Below are positions 24,301 to 36,760 of a stretch of 64,000 nt of DNA, one piece after another (position 1 is the first letter of the stretch; each line of letters begins with the position of its first letter). A program made the translations under genes and the position numbers. Under the pieces are notes generated by a model. It saw only the letters and a program-made list of their open reading frames with translations, was not told where the DNA came from and searched no databases. The stretch comes from Combretum micranthum. Its lineage: Eukaryota; Streptophyta; Magnoliopsida; Myrtales; Combretaceae. The DNA lies in NCBI GenBank assembly GCA_024138025.1, contig JAMXBD010001098.1, positions 372,001 through 436,000 of the forward strand, written 5' to 3'.

Positions 24301-27300
24301 AAAGATGCCGTGTGCAGGCTGACAATACTAACTACTTGTACTAAATATAGGTGAATATAGATCGTAGAATACATAATACCATTACATATGCTGGGATATA
24401 TAATTATGGGCGTTGACAACCAAAAATGTGCACCTAGTGGAGTGCTTACAAGTTTCACAGCAAAGAATACACTGACAACAAAAAATGGAGATACACTAGT
24501 ATTCTAGATATTTTCAACAATATATAAACATGAGATTTTACATCAAAGAAACGAACAAGAAACATCAACGAGATTTAGAAATAAAAAAAAAAAGAGAAAA
24601 ACACACACACACACGCGCACACACAAAGCTATAAACTACTTCTACTAATTTATCTTCATTCATTATTGTTCCATTATTTTTTTTGAGCGAACCCCTTAAA
24701 GGAACTTATTTGTTGCTTCTCATTTTCCTTTCCTTGAAAGACTTGTTGTATTGAGAAATGGGTCACTTTAGATCCATGTTAGCTTTTGGTAAAAGTTAGG
24801 AAGTAGGCAGCAAGCAACTGCATGCAAGTTTGGCAAAGACTTTATGTACCCTCTTTCCATCTATTTTAAGAGTATGCTTATCGTATGATTCTTAACGGAC
24901 CCTATATAAGGGATCTCACTTTTTGAGATCCTACTGGATAGAAGAGGTTTTTAAAACTTTTGGGATCTTCTTCGAAAAACCTCAAAATATAAGGTTCTTC
25001 GTGTCCTTGGAATGTTTTTTTTTTTAATTTTGTTATGTATATTCTATAAAGGTATATGAGATTTATAAAATCTAAAAAAAATGTGAAGAACGTTGTGTAA
25101 AGAACTTTAAAGATAAAATACACCAATCAAAATCTTATCACGAGAAGCAAAATTAGGAGGCAAGCTGCACCTCTCAATGGAAAAAAGACCCCTTTTAGTA
25201 GTGAGAGGCGAAACTCGCACCTCCTTGAGTTGAGTATACATGAGTGAGTTGATTGAAACGTAGATCTAAAAATTGCAAATTTAGTGATAGTGAAAATGTT
25301 AATGCTTGGCGACTTGTAATCAACAATAGACAGCTAGTACTTGGCCTTTGTTCATCTTAGTATGGCATTGGTGGGTACTTCATCTTTTGGGATGAGTAAG
25401 GGAAAAAGAATTCATGTCTTCTCAGGACACTATATACAAGATATATACAAAAGATAAAGCATATATAAAAATCATCCTTTTTAGATAGAGGGGATCTCCA
25501 AAATAGGCAACTTTAGAGCAGACTCGAGAAGATTAAAGAAACAAAAAAAAAAAAAATTATCTCTAGTAACCTCCCATATCTTACTAATCCATTTCGAATT
25601 TTCTTTTGGCCTTTAAAGTTTTATGGAAAAGATAAGAGAGTGTTTGACAAAATTGTATGCTTTATTACTCTTTAAGGGCTCCCTGCCTCTCTTACATGTA
25701 TTTTATTCTATACAACAACCTAGTTAAGACTAATTTCGGTCTGAAGGGCAAGTCTAAGGACACAAAAGAGGCCAGAATCACCCTCTAGGAAATAGGTATT
25801 TGCTCAGAGTTGAATCTGTAAGCACGTAGAAGTTGGATTTTCAAGTCACCAATCGAATATACATTGTTGACTCAGTAAATGAGAGAGGTCTGCAATCTAA
25901 GTAGAGATGTGAAGTTTCCAAATGGATACGCTTCTAACATATCGTCTTGTGTAGGTATACATGAAGTTAGTTTGAAGGGTCTGAAAATCAATGACTGCCA
26001 TGTCATGCTTCAACGGGTCCGCTCTATCACATACAATTAACAAATATAAAACATCACGAACTAATCTAGCGATTTTAAAACCTTCAACTTACGTGAGGAT
26101 ACCCGGACTTGACAAGACCACTTACAACTCGACTCAATTCAACTTAAGACGACTCACATGACAACTCAACAAAGAAAGTTGTAAATTCTCGCCATTCCAT
26201 TCTATACGTATACATATGCCAACTTGCATATGAAACATACCATGTCCATATTCTTCGTTTATCATGTTTTATATTGACATTGGATATTTTAGTTGATCAT
26301 TATTTATTGAAATCATTCTATTCTAAATTATGTCATTGCAATATCATAATCATTATGCTACTGTAGATAAGAATGATCCCTTGTTTTTCAAATTAAAAGA
26401 AAATTTAGTTTATGTTTTGGTATTTATTTCATAATTTCTATTTTTGACAATGTATTAGATTTCACAAATACATCAAATGTATTAGTTGACTTAAGATGTC
26501 AAAATCAACTAGTAAAATCTGAGTGTCATTTATCATTTAGTTATTTATTTATTTATCTGTTTGTTTTACTAGATTTCTTTGAATCATGTCATGAGTTGAT
26601 TTTTGTGATTTTGTTTTAAAATCACTAATCAAAATTTATATACGTTACTTTTGGAAATTCATTTTGGTTGTACGTATGTAAGAGATGATTTTGTTTTGGG
26701 TTTCTCTCACTATGTGGTGTAGTGAGACAAACTTGTTCTACCATCTTGAATAAGTATCTAAATCTTTTTGTGATGTTGCTATGACTTGTCATGATGTTGT
26801 CATTAGGTATATGAAATTAGTGACATAAACATGTATCTATTCACTATTTATAAAGTACAATTAAGGTGTCTATTTTTGGTGAAACATTAATTTTGATAAT
26901 TAGTTTTAGAAACTTTTGAGTTTGGTACATATGAGATGCATTTGAGATATTGTGAAGAATTTGGATTTTGATTTCGATTTTAGTGTTTTGATAGTGTATT
27001 AGATTTTGTAAATACATCAAGTATTTTAGTAGACTTGGAGATGTCAAGTCAACTAGTAAGAATTTAAGGTATCATTCTTGGTATTTTTATATATTTTCTT
27101 TGTAATTTCTTTGCCTTATTTGTTTAACCATAGTCTCCTTCACTAAATGGTTAGGGATTCCATATATTAATCTTAATAATAATATATCTAGGTCTTTCAC
27201 TATTGAAGGTAATGAGCTTTAGAAAATTAAAAATTGAGTCCATTAGAGAATATAATTTGTAGATTAAGTAGTATTAGGCTTAGGTTTTGAAATTAAGTAT

Positions 27301-27747
27301 AGTTAGAGTAAAGCTGGATATTGGACCTATTGAACTGGATATAAGTCCAAAGGAATTAATTAAAGTTTTAATTAGGCTTAGGTTATTAAACCTTCTAATT
27401 CCTATAGTTTTGGACCCAAGAAGGGATATTTGAGCCCTATAGGTAATTCAATACCTATAAGTGAGTAATAGGCTTAAATATTTTAGAATTATGCCCAATT
27501 AGAAATCGGTAAAGGTATTGAGCCCATAGCTTGAAACTTAAGCCCTTAAAACGTGAATTTGGTAAATAGCTTGATTTTTAAGTCATAAGGCTCTAAAACT
27601 TCAAAGCAAGGTTGTTTAAAGTAGCTCAAGCTCATTTATTTTTGGTAATGACAAGTATTGATATCACATAAAAGGTTAATAAAGACATTAAGAAATTTCA
27701 CAAGAGATTATTAACAATTAATTTTAGTTACAAAGCTAGCATATAAT
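24301..27747. other. intergenic, no supported gene
   Basis: Contains an A-rich/(AC)n tract (24580-24625), scattered homopolymers and an imperfect direct repeat pair (about 26430-26520 and 26975-27060). The open frames at 24902-25126 and 26844-27047 (minus) have no recognised domain. Confidence 0.4.
26430..27062. repeat. imperfect direct repeat, ~90 bp units 540 bp apart
   Basis: Both units contain a GTATTAGATTT...AAATACATCAA block, then TAG-TGACTT..AGATGTCAA..TCAACTAGTAA. They are in the same orientation and about 80 percent alike by eye. They could be the ends of a small LTR-like element or a local duplication. No target duplication was found. Confidence 0.5.
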
Positions 27748-28459
27748 TAGAGGTGAGCATACGGGCTTGGCAGGCCGGCTCACTTTGCCTCACAGGTTAA
27801 ATGGGCTGGGCTAATTTGAGTAGCTTTTAAATGGTCATAAATTCTTAGCCTGACCCTGGCTCCGAGCCAAAATGAATTTTTTTATCGTAATTTGTGTGTA
27901 AATTAAAATATTATTTTTTATCCTTTTTTTTTTCTCACAAACTAGTTTCTCACTTTTAAGAATAACAAGTACATAACAAAGTAATTTTGTTTTGTTTTTT
28001 TTTTTAAACCTTAGTAATAATGCTTAAGGGCAGGTATTGGCTAGCATTTTACATATAACTATTGCCACCATTCTTTTTTATTGGCCAGCTATAATAAATG
28101 ATGTAAAATACTTATAATATCTCTAATACTTTTTATCAATGAGTAAAATTGTAAACATAATTCTAAAATGCATTTTTATTTTATTATTTGAGCATTCCGC
28201 ACTTATTAATATGAAAAAGTTGCTCCAAATGCAAGAATTTTATTATATTATTTTTTCTTAAACTTTTCCCTTTTTTTTTCAACCTAGCTTGCGAGTTGGG
28301 TCAGCCTGTCACAAGCCAGCTCGCTTTGGCTTGTAGGTTAAATGAGCCAGACTAATTTGGCCTGCTTTGAAACGGGCCGAAAAAAATTAGCCATAACATA
28401 TTTTTTTAAAGCAATTAAACAGGCTAACCCGTGGGCTACGATCTGTATGCCTAACTCTA
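27748..28459. mobile_element. hAT-like MITE, family D (GGCTC/GGCC-rich), 712 bp
   Basis: Ends TAGAGGTGAGCATACGG and, reverse-complemented, TAGAGTTAGGCATACAG. The 8-bp flanks CATATAAT (27740-27747) and CATATGAT (28460-28467) match at 7 of 8. The ends carry GGCTC, GGCCGG and AGGTTAAATG-GCC words in inverted arrangement, with an AT-rich core between. No coding capacity. Confidence 0.8.
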
Positions 28460-28467
28460 CATATGAT

Positions 28468-29896
28468 ATGTAAATTATGGTCATAAGAGATAAAGGCTTA
28501 AGCAAAAAAAAAGTATATAACATCAATTATCCTACTAAAGTCATAATGAAATTGTTATTATAGCAAAATAAAATAATATATGTGGAAGATTATAATTAAT
28601 ATAGTATAGTTAGAGATTACAAAAAAAAAAAAAAGAGTATAGTTAGAGAGAATAAAAGAGAAAGGTACAATATTAAATGGTTGTGGGAGTCCTAAGTAAC
28701 TATGGAAGAGGTTATATTAAATGAAGATTCCAAAGGTTAATTTCCAAAATTCAATGTTGGAAAAAACTAAAAACACCATACAAGTGTCATTGGATTTACT
28801 AATATGGATATTCTATGGGTATGATTTCGGATGCAACGATCATGTACGTGCTACATAACTATCATGCTACACATAACCTAGGAAAACAATACGTAAGAGG
28901 GCAATCAAGAGGGAATTGTGTAGGAATGAGAAGTAGGTAGTCTCAATAGACTCTAATACACATGTAACATGTAAGGGAGCTAAGAACCATCAAGATCACT
29001 AAATAGGATGAGTCAATATCCATTCTTGATCAAGACAAAAGATTGATTCACTAAAACGGCAATCTAGCAGCACTTCGGTGTCTGTCCAAAATTTCCAAAA
29101 ATTATTCAAATGAAAGAAGGACTAAGGGTATTTATAGCGAATCTAGCCGTCAATATTATTCGTCAGATGAGACAAACAACCAACAACTAGAATGAGTCCT
29201 CATTATAGTGGGTGTAGAAGTAAGCTTCCTTAAAGACTCAGGCCTATTAAGACCTTCATTTGTAATGTGTGAAAACCAATTTGAAAAAGGTTAGAATTGG
29301 ACAGGTCAATTCTAATGGGCCCTACTTCAAACCTGTCATGTTAAATCTCCCTTGATCATCCTAACTAAGTTGGACCTAATTCTCTAAGCCTTATTACATT
29401 AGCCTAAAGAGTTAAACTCAAATAAAAGATTAGGCTTGAGACCTTCATAATGATATCCATGCATCTATAGCTATTAAAAAAATTCTTTGATTTTACATTA
29501 TATACATTTTTTTTGTAAGAACAAAAGAAAAGTACAAGGATCCTTTAAAACAATTATATAATAGCCACAATTTTTAACCTATAAACATCATTACAATTGT
29601 TGTTTCCAATTATTTAGTTTTAATGTCACAACTTTCTTTTGTTGTTTGATAAATTAAATACTTTGAATCAATCAAGCAAAAAAAACCATTAGATTTTAGA
29701 TTTTTAGAATTTTTATGGTCCTACTCCTTTTTATATAGATAGATACTATAATTTATTTAATCATACCCACTAATAACTTAGATAATTTTCTTTATTTATT
29801 TTTAAGTTTTTTATACTTTTATCTATTATTATTATTGCCGAATAACAAGAAACTTCATTCATTGATAGAATATAAGTACAAATCAAACCAAAACAT
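28468..29896. other. intergenic, possibly LTR-derived
   Basis: No gene. 28780-29460 has LTR-like texture, including a GGTATTTATAGCG TATA-like site near 29129. No edges or coding domains were found. Confidence 0.3.
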
Positions 29897-29899
29897 TAA

Positions 29900-31962
29900 A
29901 GGCCTATTTACTTGGAGAGTGTAATATAGAGGGAATAGAAAAGTTATGTGTTGATAATGGTATTACTAGTAATAAATTAGGAATCATGTATTATCTTGTT
30001 TACCTCATCCAGAGTTTTATTACCAGAAATATATATTCTAGAGTTTATTTTAATTTATTGATTATAGTATTAAACTGGGAATAAAATTAAAATTACTATT
30101 ATATCCTTATTTGAATTAAAAAAAAGTAAGAAGCTATAAATATACCTATATACCCATATCCATACTCGCACACATATGATATTCATAACAAAGACATTAT
30201 AATAAAAATATAAACATATAATTTATATATGATATATATTACACACACATATACAAATATGTATAGATTATGTATTAGTCTATATGTTATACATGCACAT
30301 ATATATAACCTATAACTTATAGAATGTAATTATATATATATATATATAACTTATACATAAAATTTATATATTTTATCAATGCCCTATTTATTGGCCATTT
30401 ATACGATATTTATAATCTCTAGATTATTAACTTCTATATTTTTTGACATTTATATATATGTATATAAACAATAACTTATAGATAAAGATGATATATTGTA
30501 TAACTTATAACTTATATATATAATTATAGCTTATATATTTAACTTATATACATAAAACATAACTTATAAAATATACCTTATAACTTATATATGCAACTTA
30601 CATATTTGTCAATATCCTATTTACTTGTTATATATCTTACATATATAATACATGTTATATATACTTATAACTTATCTACATGAGATATGGCATAATATAT
30701 ATAACTTATATATATTACATATATATAAGTTATGAATTATAGCTTGTATCTATTACTCAACTTATAAAAATATAACATATGTGTATGACTTATAACTTAT
30801 ATATATATATATATATATTGATTACAACTTATTTTTATACCTTATACCTTATAAAACATAAAACATATATAACTTATATACATAAAATATAATTTATATT
30901 TATAACTTATGAATTTATATACAATTTACATATTTTATCAATATCCTATTTACTTATTATATATATAACATATATAATACATAACATTTATATTTAAAAT
31001 CTATAGATTATATTTTTATATTTTTTTATAACTTGTATCTATGCAGTTGATATACTATATAATTTATTTCTTGTATATATAAACTATTACTTATAACTTA
31101 TACGTATGAAATATAACTTCTATGTATATATAAAACTTGTAACTTATAAAACATAAAACATATATAACTTGTAACTTATATATACAAGTTATATGTATAT
31201 TTATAATTTAACTTACATGTATAACCTAGATATATAACCTATGTATTTCATCAATACACTATTTATTTGTCATATATATAACATATGTAATACATATATA
31301 GCTCATATATTCATAATCTCTCTAGATTATGTATTTATATTTTTTTAGGATGAGTTATATATATAACTCACCACTTTTATATATAATAAGTAAATTATGT
31401 AACTTACATATATAACTTATAACTTATATATTTATATACAAGTTATGGATTATAACTTATATATTTTATCAATGCACACTATTTTTCATACATAATTCTA
31501 TAATTTATATTATAACATATATTATCCATATATGTTACTTATAAGTTTTATATGTAAGTTATAACTTATACAAGTCATAAATTATGTGTTAGATGTATAT
31601 GTTATATATAATCTACATTGTAGATTTGTATATGATTTGATAAAGCTTAACAATAAAATAAATAAATAATAACACAATTGTATCTAAAAAAAAGGTTTTG
31701 TATACTGTTATGGTAATTTTTCAATGATTAAATTTATTAGGGTAAAATGGTAACATCCTTTGAATTTTGATTCCCATTGGAGAAAGAATCGAGAGGTAAT
31801 AAAAAAAAGTAGTTTTTTTTTTTTATTCCCTTTGCACATGGAATAGAAAGATTATCGGTAATAAATATAATAAGTTCATTTGTGTATGTAAATAAGGTAA
31901 TAAGATGATTCCTAGGAATGATTATTCTGTTGTTTCTCTATTACCTCCAAATAAACAGGCCG
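29900..31962. mobile_element. Tourist-like (PIF/Harbinger) element with AT minisatellite core
   Basis: Inverted ends: left AGGCCTATTTACTTGGAG and the reverse complement of the right end CGGCCTGTTTATTTGGAG. They are flanked by perfect TAA duplications (29897-29899, 31963-31965). The terminal homology continues inward with AATAGA and GGAATCAT blocks. The interior is a 1.5-kb TATAACTTATA repeat, which makes the unit far longer than a typical Tourist MITE. There is no transposase frame. Confidence 0.75.
30115..31640. repeat. TATAACTTATA-type minisatellite
   Basis: Dozens of copies of ATAACTTATA, TATACATAAAA and TATATAACTT variants with no fixed register. TTTATCAATA-CCTATTTA blocks recur near 30375, 30610, 30935, 31247 and 31458. 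That spacing suggests a higher-order unit of roughly 200-330 bases. It is the most AT-rich part of the window. Confidence 0.8.
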
Positions 31963-31965
31963 TAA

Positions 31966-32951
31966 AATTAAGAGATGAAAGTAACAAACCCTATCCAACA
32001 ATTTCACATCTCTTATACTAAAGAGAAAATCAAAAACCCTTAAACAGAAAAAGTTTTATCATGAGAGCAAAGATTTAGAACTCTGATTGAAGAAAATTCC
32101 CACATAGGGATAAAGCATTAAAAAAAAAAAAAATTACACAAAGACCAAAATTGAGGAAAACTTTTGATGGAAAAGATATCTTCTTTTTTACCTTGAGAAC
32201 TCTCTTTGTATGAGACTTTGAAGTGCTGATATCGAAATGTTGAATCCTTTGACACTCTTCTTAGCACTAGCTTCAAAATCTTCTAAAAATAAGCTTATAA
32301 CCTTAGAATGCTTGAGAGATAAAGATGAAAAAGAGATAATAAAATGATTGTTAGTTTCTATTTGGGTTTTGAAAGTGAAGAGCAGAAAAAAAAAAAAAAA
32401 AAAAAAGAAAGCAAAAAAGTGAGAAAATGATAGGGTGTTGGGGCGCGGTTAACAATAGTAGCCGCCCTCTAGGGTTTTCTCTAATTAGAATTTAACTTGG
32501 AGAGGAAAGAGGAGAGAGAACACTCTTGATGAGATAAGACTATATTATTACCTTATTAGAAATATATAACACACCCAACTCTCTCCATCTCACTGTATAA
32601 ATAACAATAAAACCTATTTTATGTTAATAAGTGATTGATATGATATAATCATATAACAAAACGGAAAAAAAAAAATTAGAAAGCCCTAACGACACATTTT
32701 TCCTGGAATCAATTTACAGCATTAAAAAATGTCCTCGAATCGACAGAGGGAGAACACCCAAAATCAATGACGTTTTGGGCAAAAAAAAATCCGTTAGAAT
32801 TGTTATGCATCCGGATTATAGATGATTTTGTGTGAATCAGCTCAAGGCAAACAGGTCCGCTTGTGCTCTCTTGTTCAACTTATGATTTTGCCATTATAGA
32901 ATGCCAATTCCATAAAAGTTGTTCTTTTAAATGAGAACATATAATATGGTA
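31966..32951. other. intergenic, no supported gene
   Basis: Contains a poly-A tract (32385-32405) and a GGGGCGCGGTTAACAATAGT patch near 32440. No coding stretch was recognised; LTR origin is possible but unproven. Confidence 0.35.
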
Positions 32952-33254
32952 GGGTTAATGAAACAAATGGTGTCTAAATTTTGATATAATATGTAATTAA
33001 ATATTTAAACTTTTAAATTAATCAATTTAGTACTTGAATTTTAAAATTGATAAATTTAACATTTGAAAAACTTTTAAATTAATCAATTTAGTACCTGAAA
33101 AAACTTAACAGAGATACTTTAGAGTGAACGAAAAGTTTTTCATATTCTAAATTGATTAATTTCAAAGTTTAGGTATTAAATTGATTAAATCAAAAGTTTA
33201 GATATCTGATTATATATTTGGTCAAAATTCGAGTACCATTCGTAACATTAAACC
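32952..33254. mobile_element. MULE-type MITE, 303 bp, long inverted ends
   Basis: The two ends are inverted repeats of about 60 bases, roughly 75 percent alike (GGGTTAATGAAACAAATGGT at left; GGTTTAATGTTACGAATGGT after reverse-complementing the right). The 9-bp flanks AATATGGTA (32943-32951) and AACATGATA (33255-33263) match at 7 of 9, the length typical of Mutator-like elements. A second copy lies at 52828-53245. It abuts the upstream edge of the GDSL pseudogene. The open frame at 33218-33415 bridges this element and pseudogene exon 2 and is not a gene. Confidence 0.7.
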
Positions 33255-33412
33255 AACATGATAGGATTCCAATGATTCCCTCAAACAATTTTTTTCTTGC
33301 AATTTATTTTGTTATTTTTGGTCCTAATGATACTCTTGGGCATTCGAGGAAGCCCGCCACCATATCTCTCTTTGGTGAGCAACCCATCATCCACCTTCAA
33401 GCACAACATCTC

Positions 33413-33997
33413 TGATGGGAATTAGGATATGAAGATTCGAGAAGATGCAACTTAACAGTTGGACATCGAAGTTGCAGCAGTTGAAAGTTGGCTCTCAAAG
33501 CTGGCAACTTTGATCTCAAGGCCAGCGGCTTTCTTTCCAAGGCCATGGCATACTCATCACTACGGGCGTGACTAGCAGCGTGGTCTCTTCGAATTATTGC
33601 AGATGTTTGTAAGCAACCTTAAGGCCAACAGCGTTTCTTGCCGGCATTCAGTGTTGCCTTTTAATTTTTTTTTTTTTATTTCGATAGGTATTTGAAAAAC
33701 TACTATAAATACTTTGTAATGATTTTTTTAGACAAACTTTGATATTTCGAAAACCTAATTGGAGAATTTTCTCTCATTTGCATACTCTTATCAATCATAT
33801 TTTGATTGTGGCGAACAAACCACTTCATCTTGTTTGTAGTAAATCAAACGAGATAGAGTGTAGTTAGGATTGATTTCGATGTGTAATATTCATTGTCAAC
33901 ACCATTCATATCCTTTATTTTCTATTGTATCCAATTATAGAAATCAAATCCAATACCATTCACCAATCATCTCGGTATCAGAATCATAGGCACATCA
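33413..33997 (+). mobile_element. LTR-type insertion in pseudogene exon 2
   Basis: Starts TGATG and ends CATCA, a 5-bp inverted pair, with flanks ATCTC (33408-33412) and ATCCC (33998-34002), 4 of 5 matching. Removing it rejoins GDSL exon 2. It contains a CTATAAATAC TATA-like box near 33703. A GGTATCAGAATC sequence near 33974 resembles a tRNA-Met primer site. The unit may therefore be one LTR plus a short internal remnant rather than a clean solo LTR, or a miniature (TRIM-like) element. Confidence 0.6.
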
Positions 33998-34583
33998 ATC
34001 CCTCCGAGTTCGAGGTGTCAATTTCGCATCCGGTGGTTCTGGTATTCTTGATGGCACTGGAATTCAAAACTACGTAAGTTATACTTTACAGTTTAATACA
34101 TGATATTTAGTCTCCAAGATTAAAATTATATGTATACATATATATTTATATAAAATTAAGAAATAAAAAAAAAAAACTTTCAAACATTTAGAACATCCAC
34201 CGTATTCCTATAAATATACTTACAATTTCCTCTTTCTTTGCCTCCTAAAAATTTTTAATAATGATATTTTCAATGTTGTGTTTGCAACTCATTGCCAAAT
34301 TTTACCACTAACACAAATTCGAACTGAATGCCCTTTTTATTTGCTAAAAAAAAAGAAAAAGAAATTCAAATTCTTTGGTTTTGATCCAATTTCCAATTTA
34401 TCTTTTGTATAAAACTGAAAATCAAGGATGTCTTCATTATCATTTTGAATATTTTCAATATCTCAATCTTATCCTTTAATTTTTTATATTTCACATATCA
34501 TTTCGCAAAATTTAGATAGAAAATCTAAGTGTTTAATCAAATAATATATTCTAGCTATTGTACGTGCAGGGTGAGATTATATT

Positions 34584-35099
34584 TAGGGTTATAAATGAGT
34601 CAAACCTACTCATGAGCTACTTAACTCGACTCAATAATAGCTGAAATTTCACTCCGCTGCAATTGAATCGAGTTCGAGCTCGAACTACTCAAGTAGCTAT
34701 TGAATTCATATTCAAGTATTAAAATATTCAATTGGAGGAGCTTGCAGGTTCATTCAAGCTTTTTATATATGAAAAAAATATAGAAGTTGTGTTTTTTCCT
34801 TTTTAGAGCCCATTTTCATTCCTTTTTTTATTTTTTTCCTTTATCACTAATGATATACATTATTATATTTTATGATAAAGTTAACTAAACTCTGTATTTT
34901 ATTCCAAAATTTCAACTTATTTTTTAATTTAATTAATTTTGGAAGAATAGTCGAACTTAACCGAGTCGAGCTCGTCAAATATCAAATTAAATCAAGCTCG
35001 AGCTTTAAAATCAAAGCTCAATTGAGTTTAAGTTTCGAGTTTTTTTATTTGTGTTGAGTTTGAGCTTGATAGTATATTACCTCGACTTAACTCGTTTGG
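34584..35099. mobile_element. hAT-like MITE, family A, 3'-deleted, in pseudogene exon 3
   Basis: Left end TAGGGTTATAAATGAGTCAA, then CTCGAGTTCGAGCTCGA-like words, an AT core and a second word-rich part (GAGTCGAGCTCG, CAAGCTCGAGCTTT). Related to the elements at 57818, 58838 and 62932. The right inverted end is absent, and about 35 codons of exon 3 are missing beside it. A deletion probably removed the element end and the adjacent exon together. Confidence 0.6.
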
Positions 35100-36760
35100 A
35101 TTAGTGCTGAAAGCAATGACATTGTCGATCATCATCGATACAATCGAACCACAGTTTCCAAACAAGATTTACTGACTGCTCTCAGTTCTATTTGCAATCT
35201 CCATTTGAGGGTGAGTATTTAGGAGTTATTCTACATTTTAATCATTTTGTATATGCTATACTCCTTCTCTTGGATTATAATTTTGGCTAAAGTCCGTCGA
35301 ATAAGTAACTTAATTAAAATGTATTAGTAAAATGATAGTACATGGATTTAAACCCTGACTTCCTATTTTAATACCGCAATAAATCGAATAGACATTAGTT
35401 TTACAATTTGCAGTGATTGGAATAATATATACTTCGTTTTACTTTTGTAACACAAGATATTCCCATAAATTGTGATTTTAATTGAGTTTATAATATGTTG
35501 TTGGGAAACAAAAAAAAAGTTAATTGCTTTATTTCTAATTTTTTTCAATACCTCTTACTTGTACTTTTTAATTTTGTGACACAATTTGTATAACATGAGT
35601 GCTAGGAAATTTGGCATCGTAAGTGTTCCAATCATCGGGTGTTGCCGTTACGAATGATTCCAAAACCAGATCCAAAATGGATGGGTTTGTTTGGAAGAAC
35701 TGAATGACTTTGCTCATTCTTTCTGTAGTGTCGTCTCTAACCTCTAGCAAGGGGTTGAGTTTAGAATTAGGTGACATGAAATATTCACGTGGCGATTCTT
35801 ACAACATGACTTTCGTGGCAATACAATTTCCCGAATTTTTTGGTAATCAAATGAAATACAAAACATTCACTTATACACGTCATTTCTGTTTTTCTTGCTT
35901 TCTATATGTTTATATATAATATAATATATATTTTATCTTAAAAGGAAAGTTGATATGTATACTCCATTACAATTAATTTTTCGTAAGTAACTTCCATCAA
36001 TCTTTCAACAGTGTTTAGGATATTTTAGTTCATATATGAAAATGAAACCTTACGTGAGATAATGACCATTTTCATTTATTCATATTAAAGATTTGCTATT
36101 ATGTTAGTGATCCAAACTGTACCATAAATAACAACAATTTATTTAGGTGACTTGTCTTAAGTACTAAATCCAAAAGAAAGACCAATAAAAAGATTAATCT
36201 ATCAGGTGGGAGAGCCCTTAGGCCAAGTACCATTCTAAAATTTCTTATGAAATTGGTGTAGGATCGTAACATTGCCTAACCCCTGAGAACCAACACCCTT
36301 GGCGGTCCACTCTAGGTGGCATGCTCTAAACGACTTTTACTCTAATTTTTTTATACTAGATAGCACTTTCTCAGGTCGCTCCTTCTTGAATTACCCCTTC
36401 CGTTGATATTGACACTATCAACAAAAGTATCATATATTAGATACCAAGTCCGAAGAGAGAGCTTAACTTAAAAAACTATGGAAGAGCCCTCCAAACTTAA
36501 GTATCATTTTATAATTTCTTATGAATCCATTTGGGATCGTGACAACTTGTCTTTCATTGTTAATGTTGAAGGATTCAAGAATGAAGAATTAGAATACTGT
36601 GGATTAGGCAACCGAATGCTAAGCATTTATGCTTTATGTAAGATAATGCAAATCTATGCCCAAATAGGTCAAATCACCTGTTTGTGACATGTTTCACCTG
36701 ACTGAGAATGCCTCCAAGGTAACTACTCTCACATTTTATGAGGAGATACGAAGTATGTCA

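Noticed and set aside
23342..24625. CRISPR-like or telomere-like repeats
   Set aside because: Only simple GT/AC and poly-A tracts are present; no regular repeat-spacer pattern and no TTTAGGG array.
30115..31640. Possible centromeric satellite
   Set aside because: It is confined between Tourist-type ends with TAA duplications and has no fixed 150-180-bp monomer.
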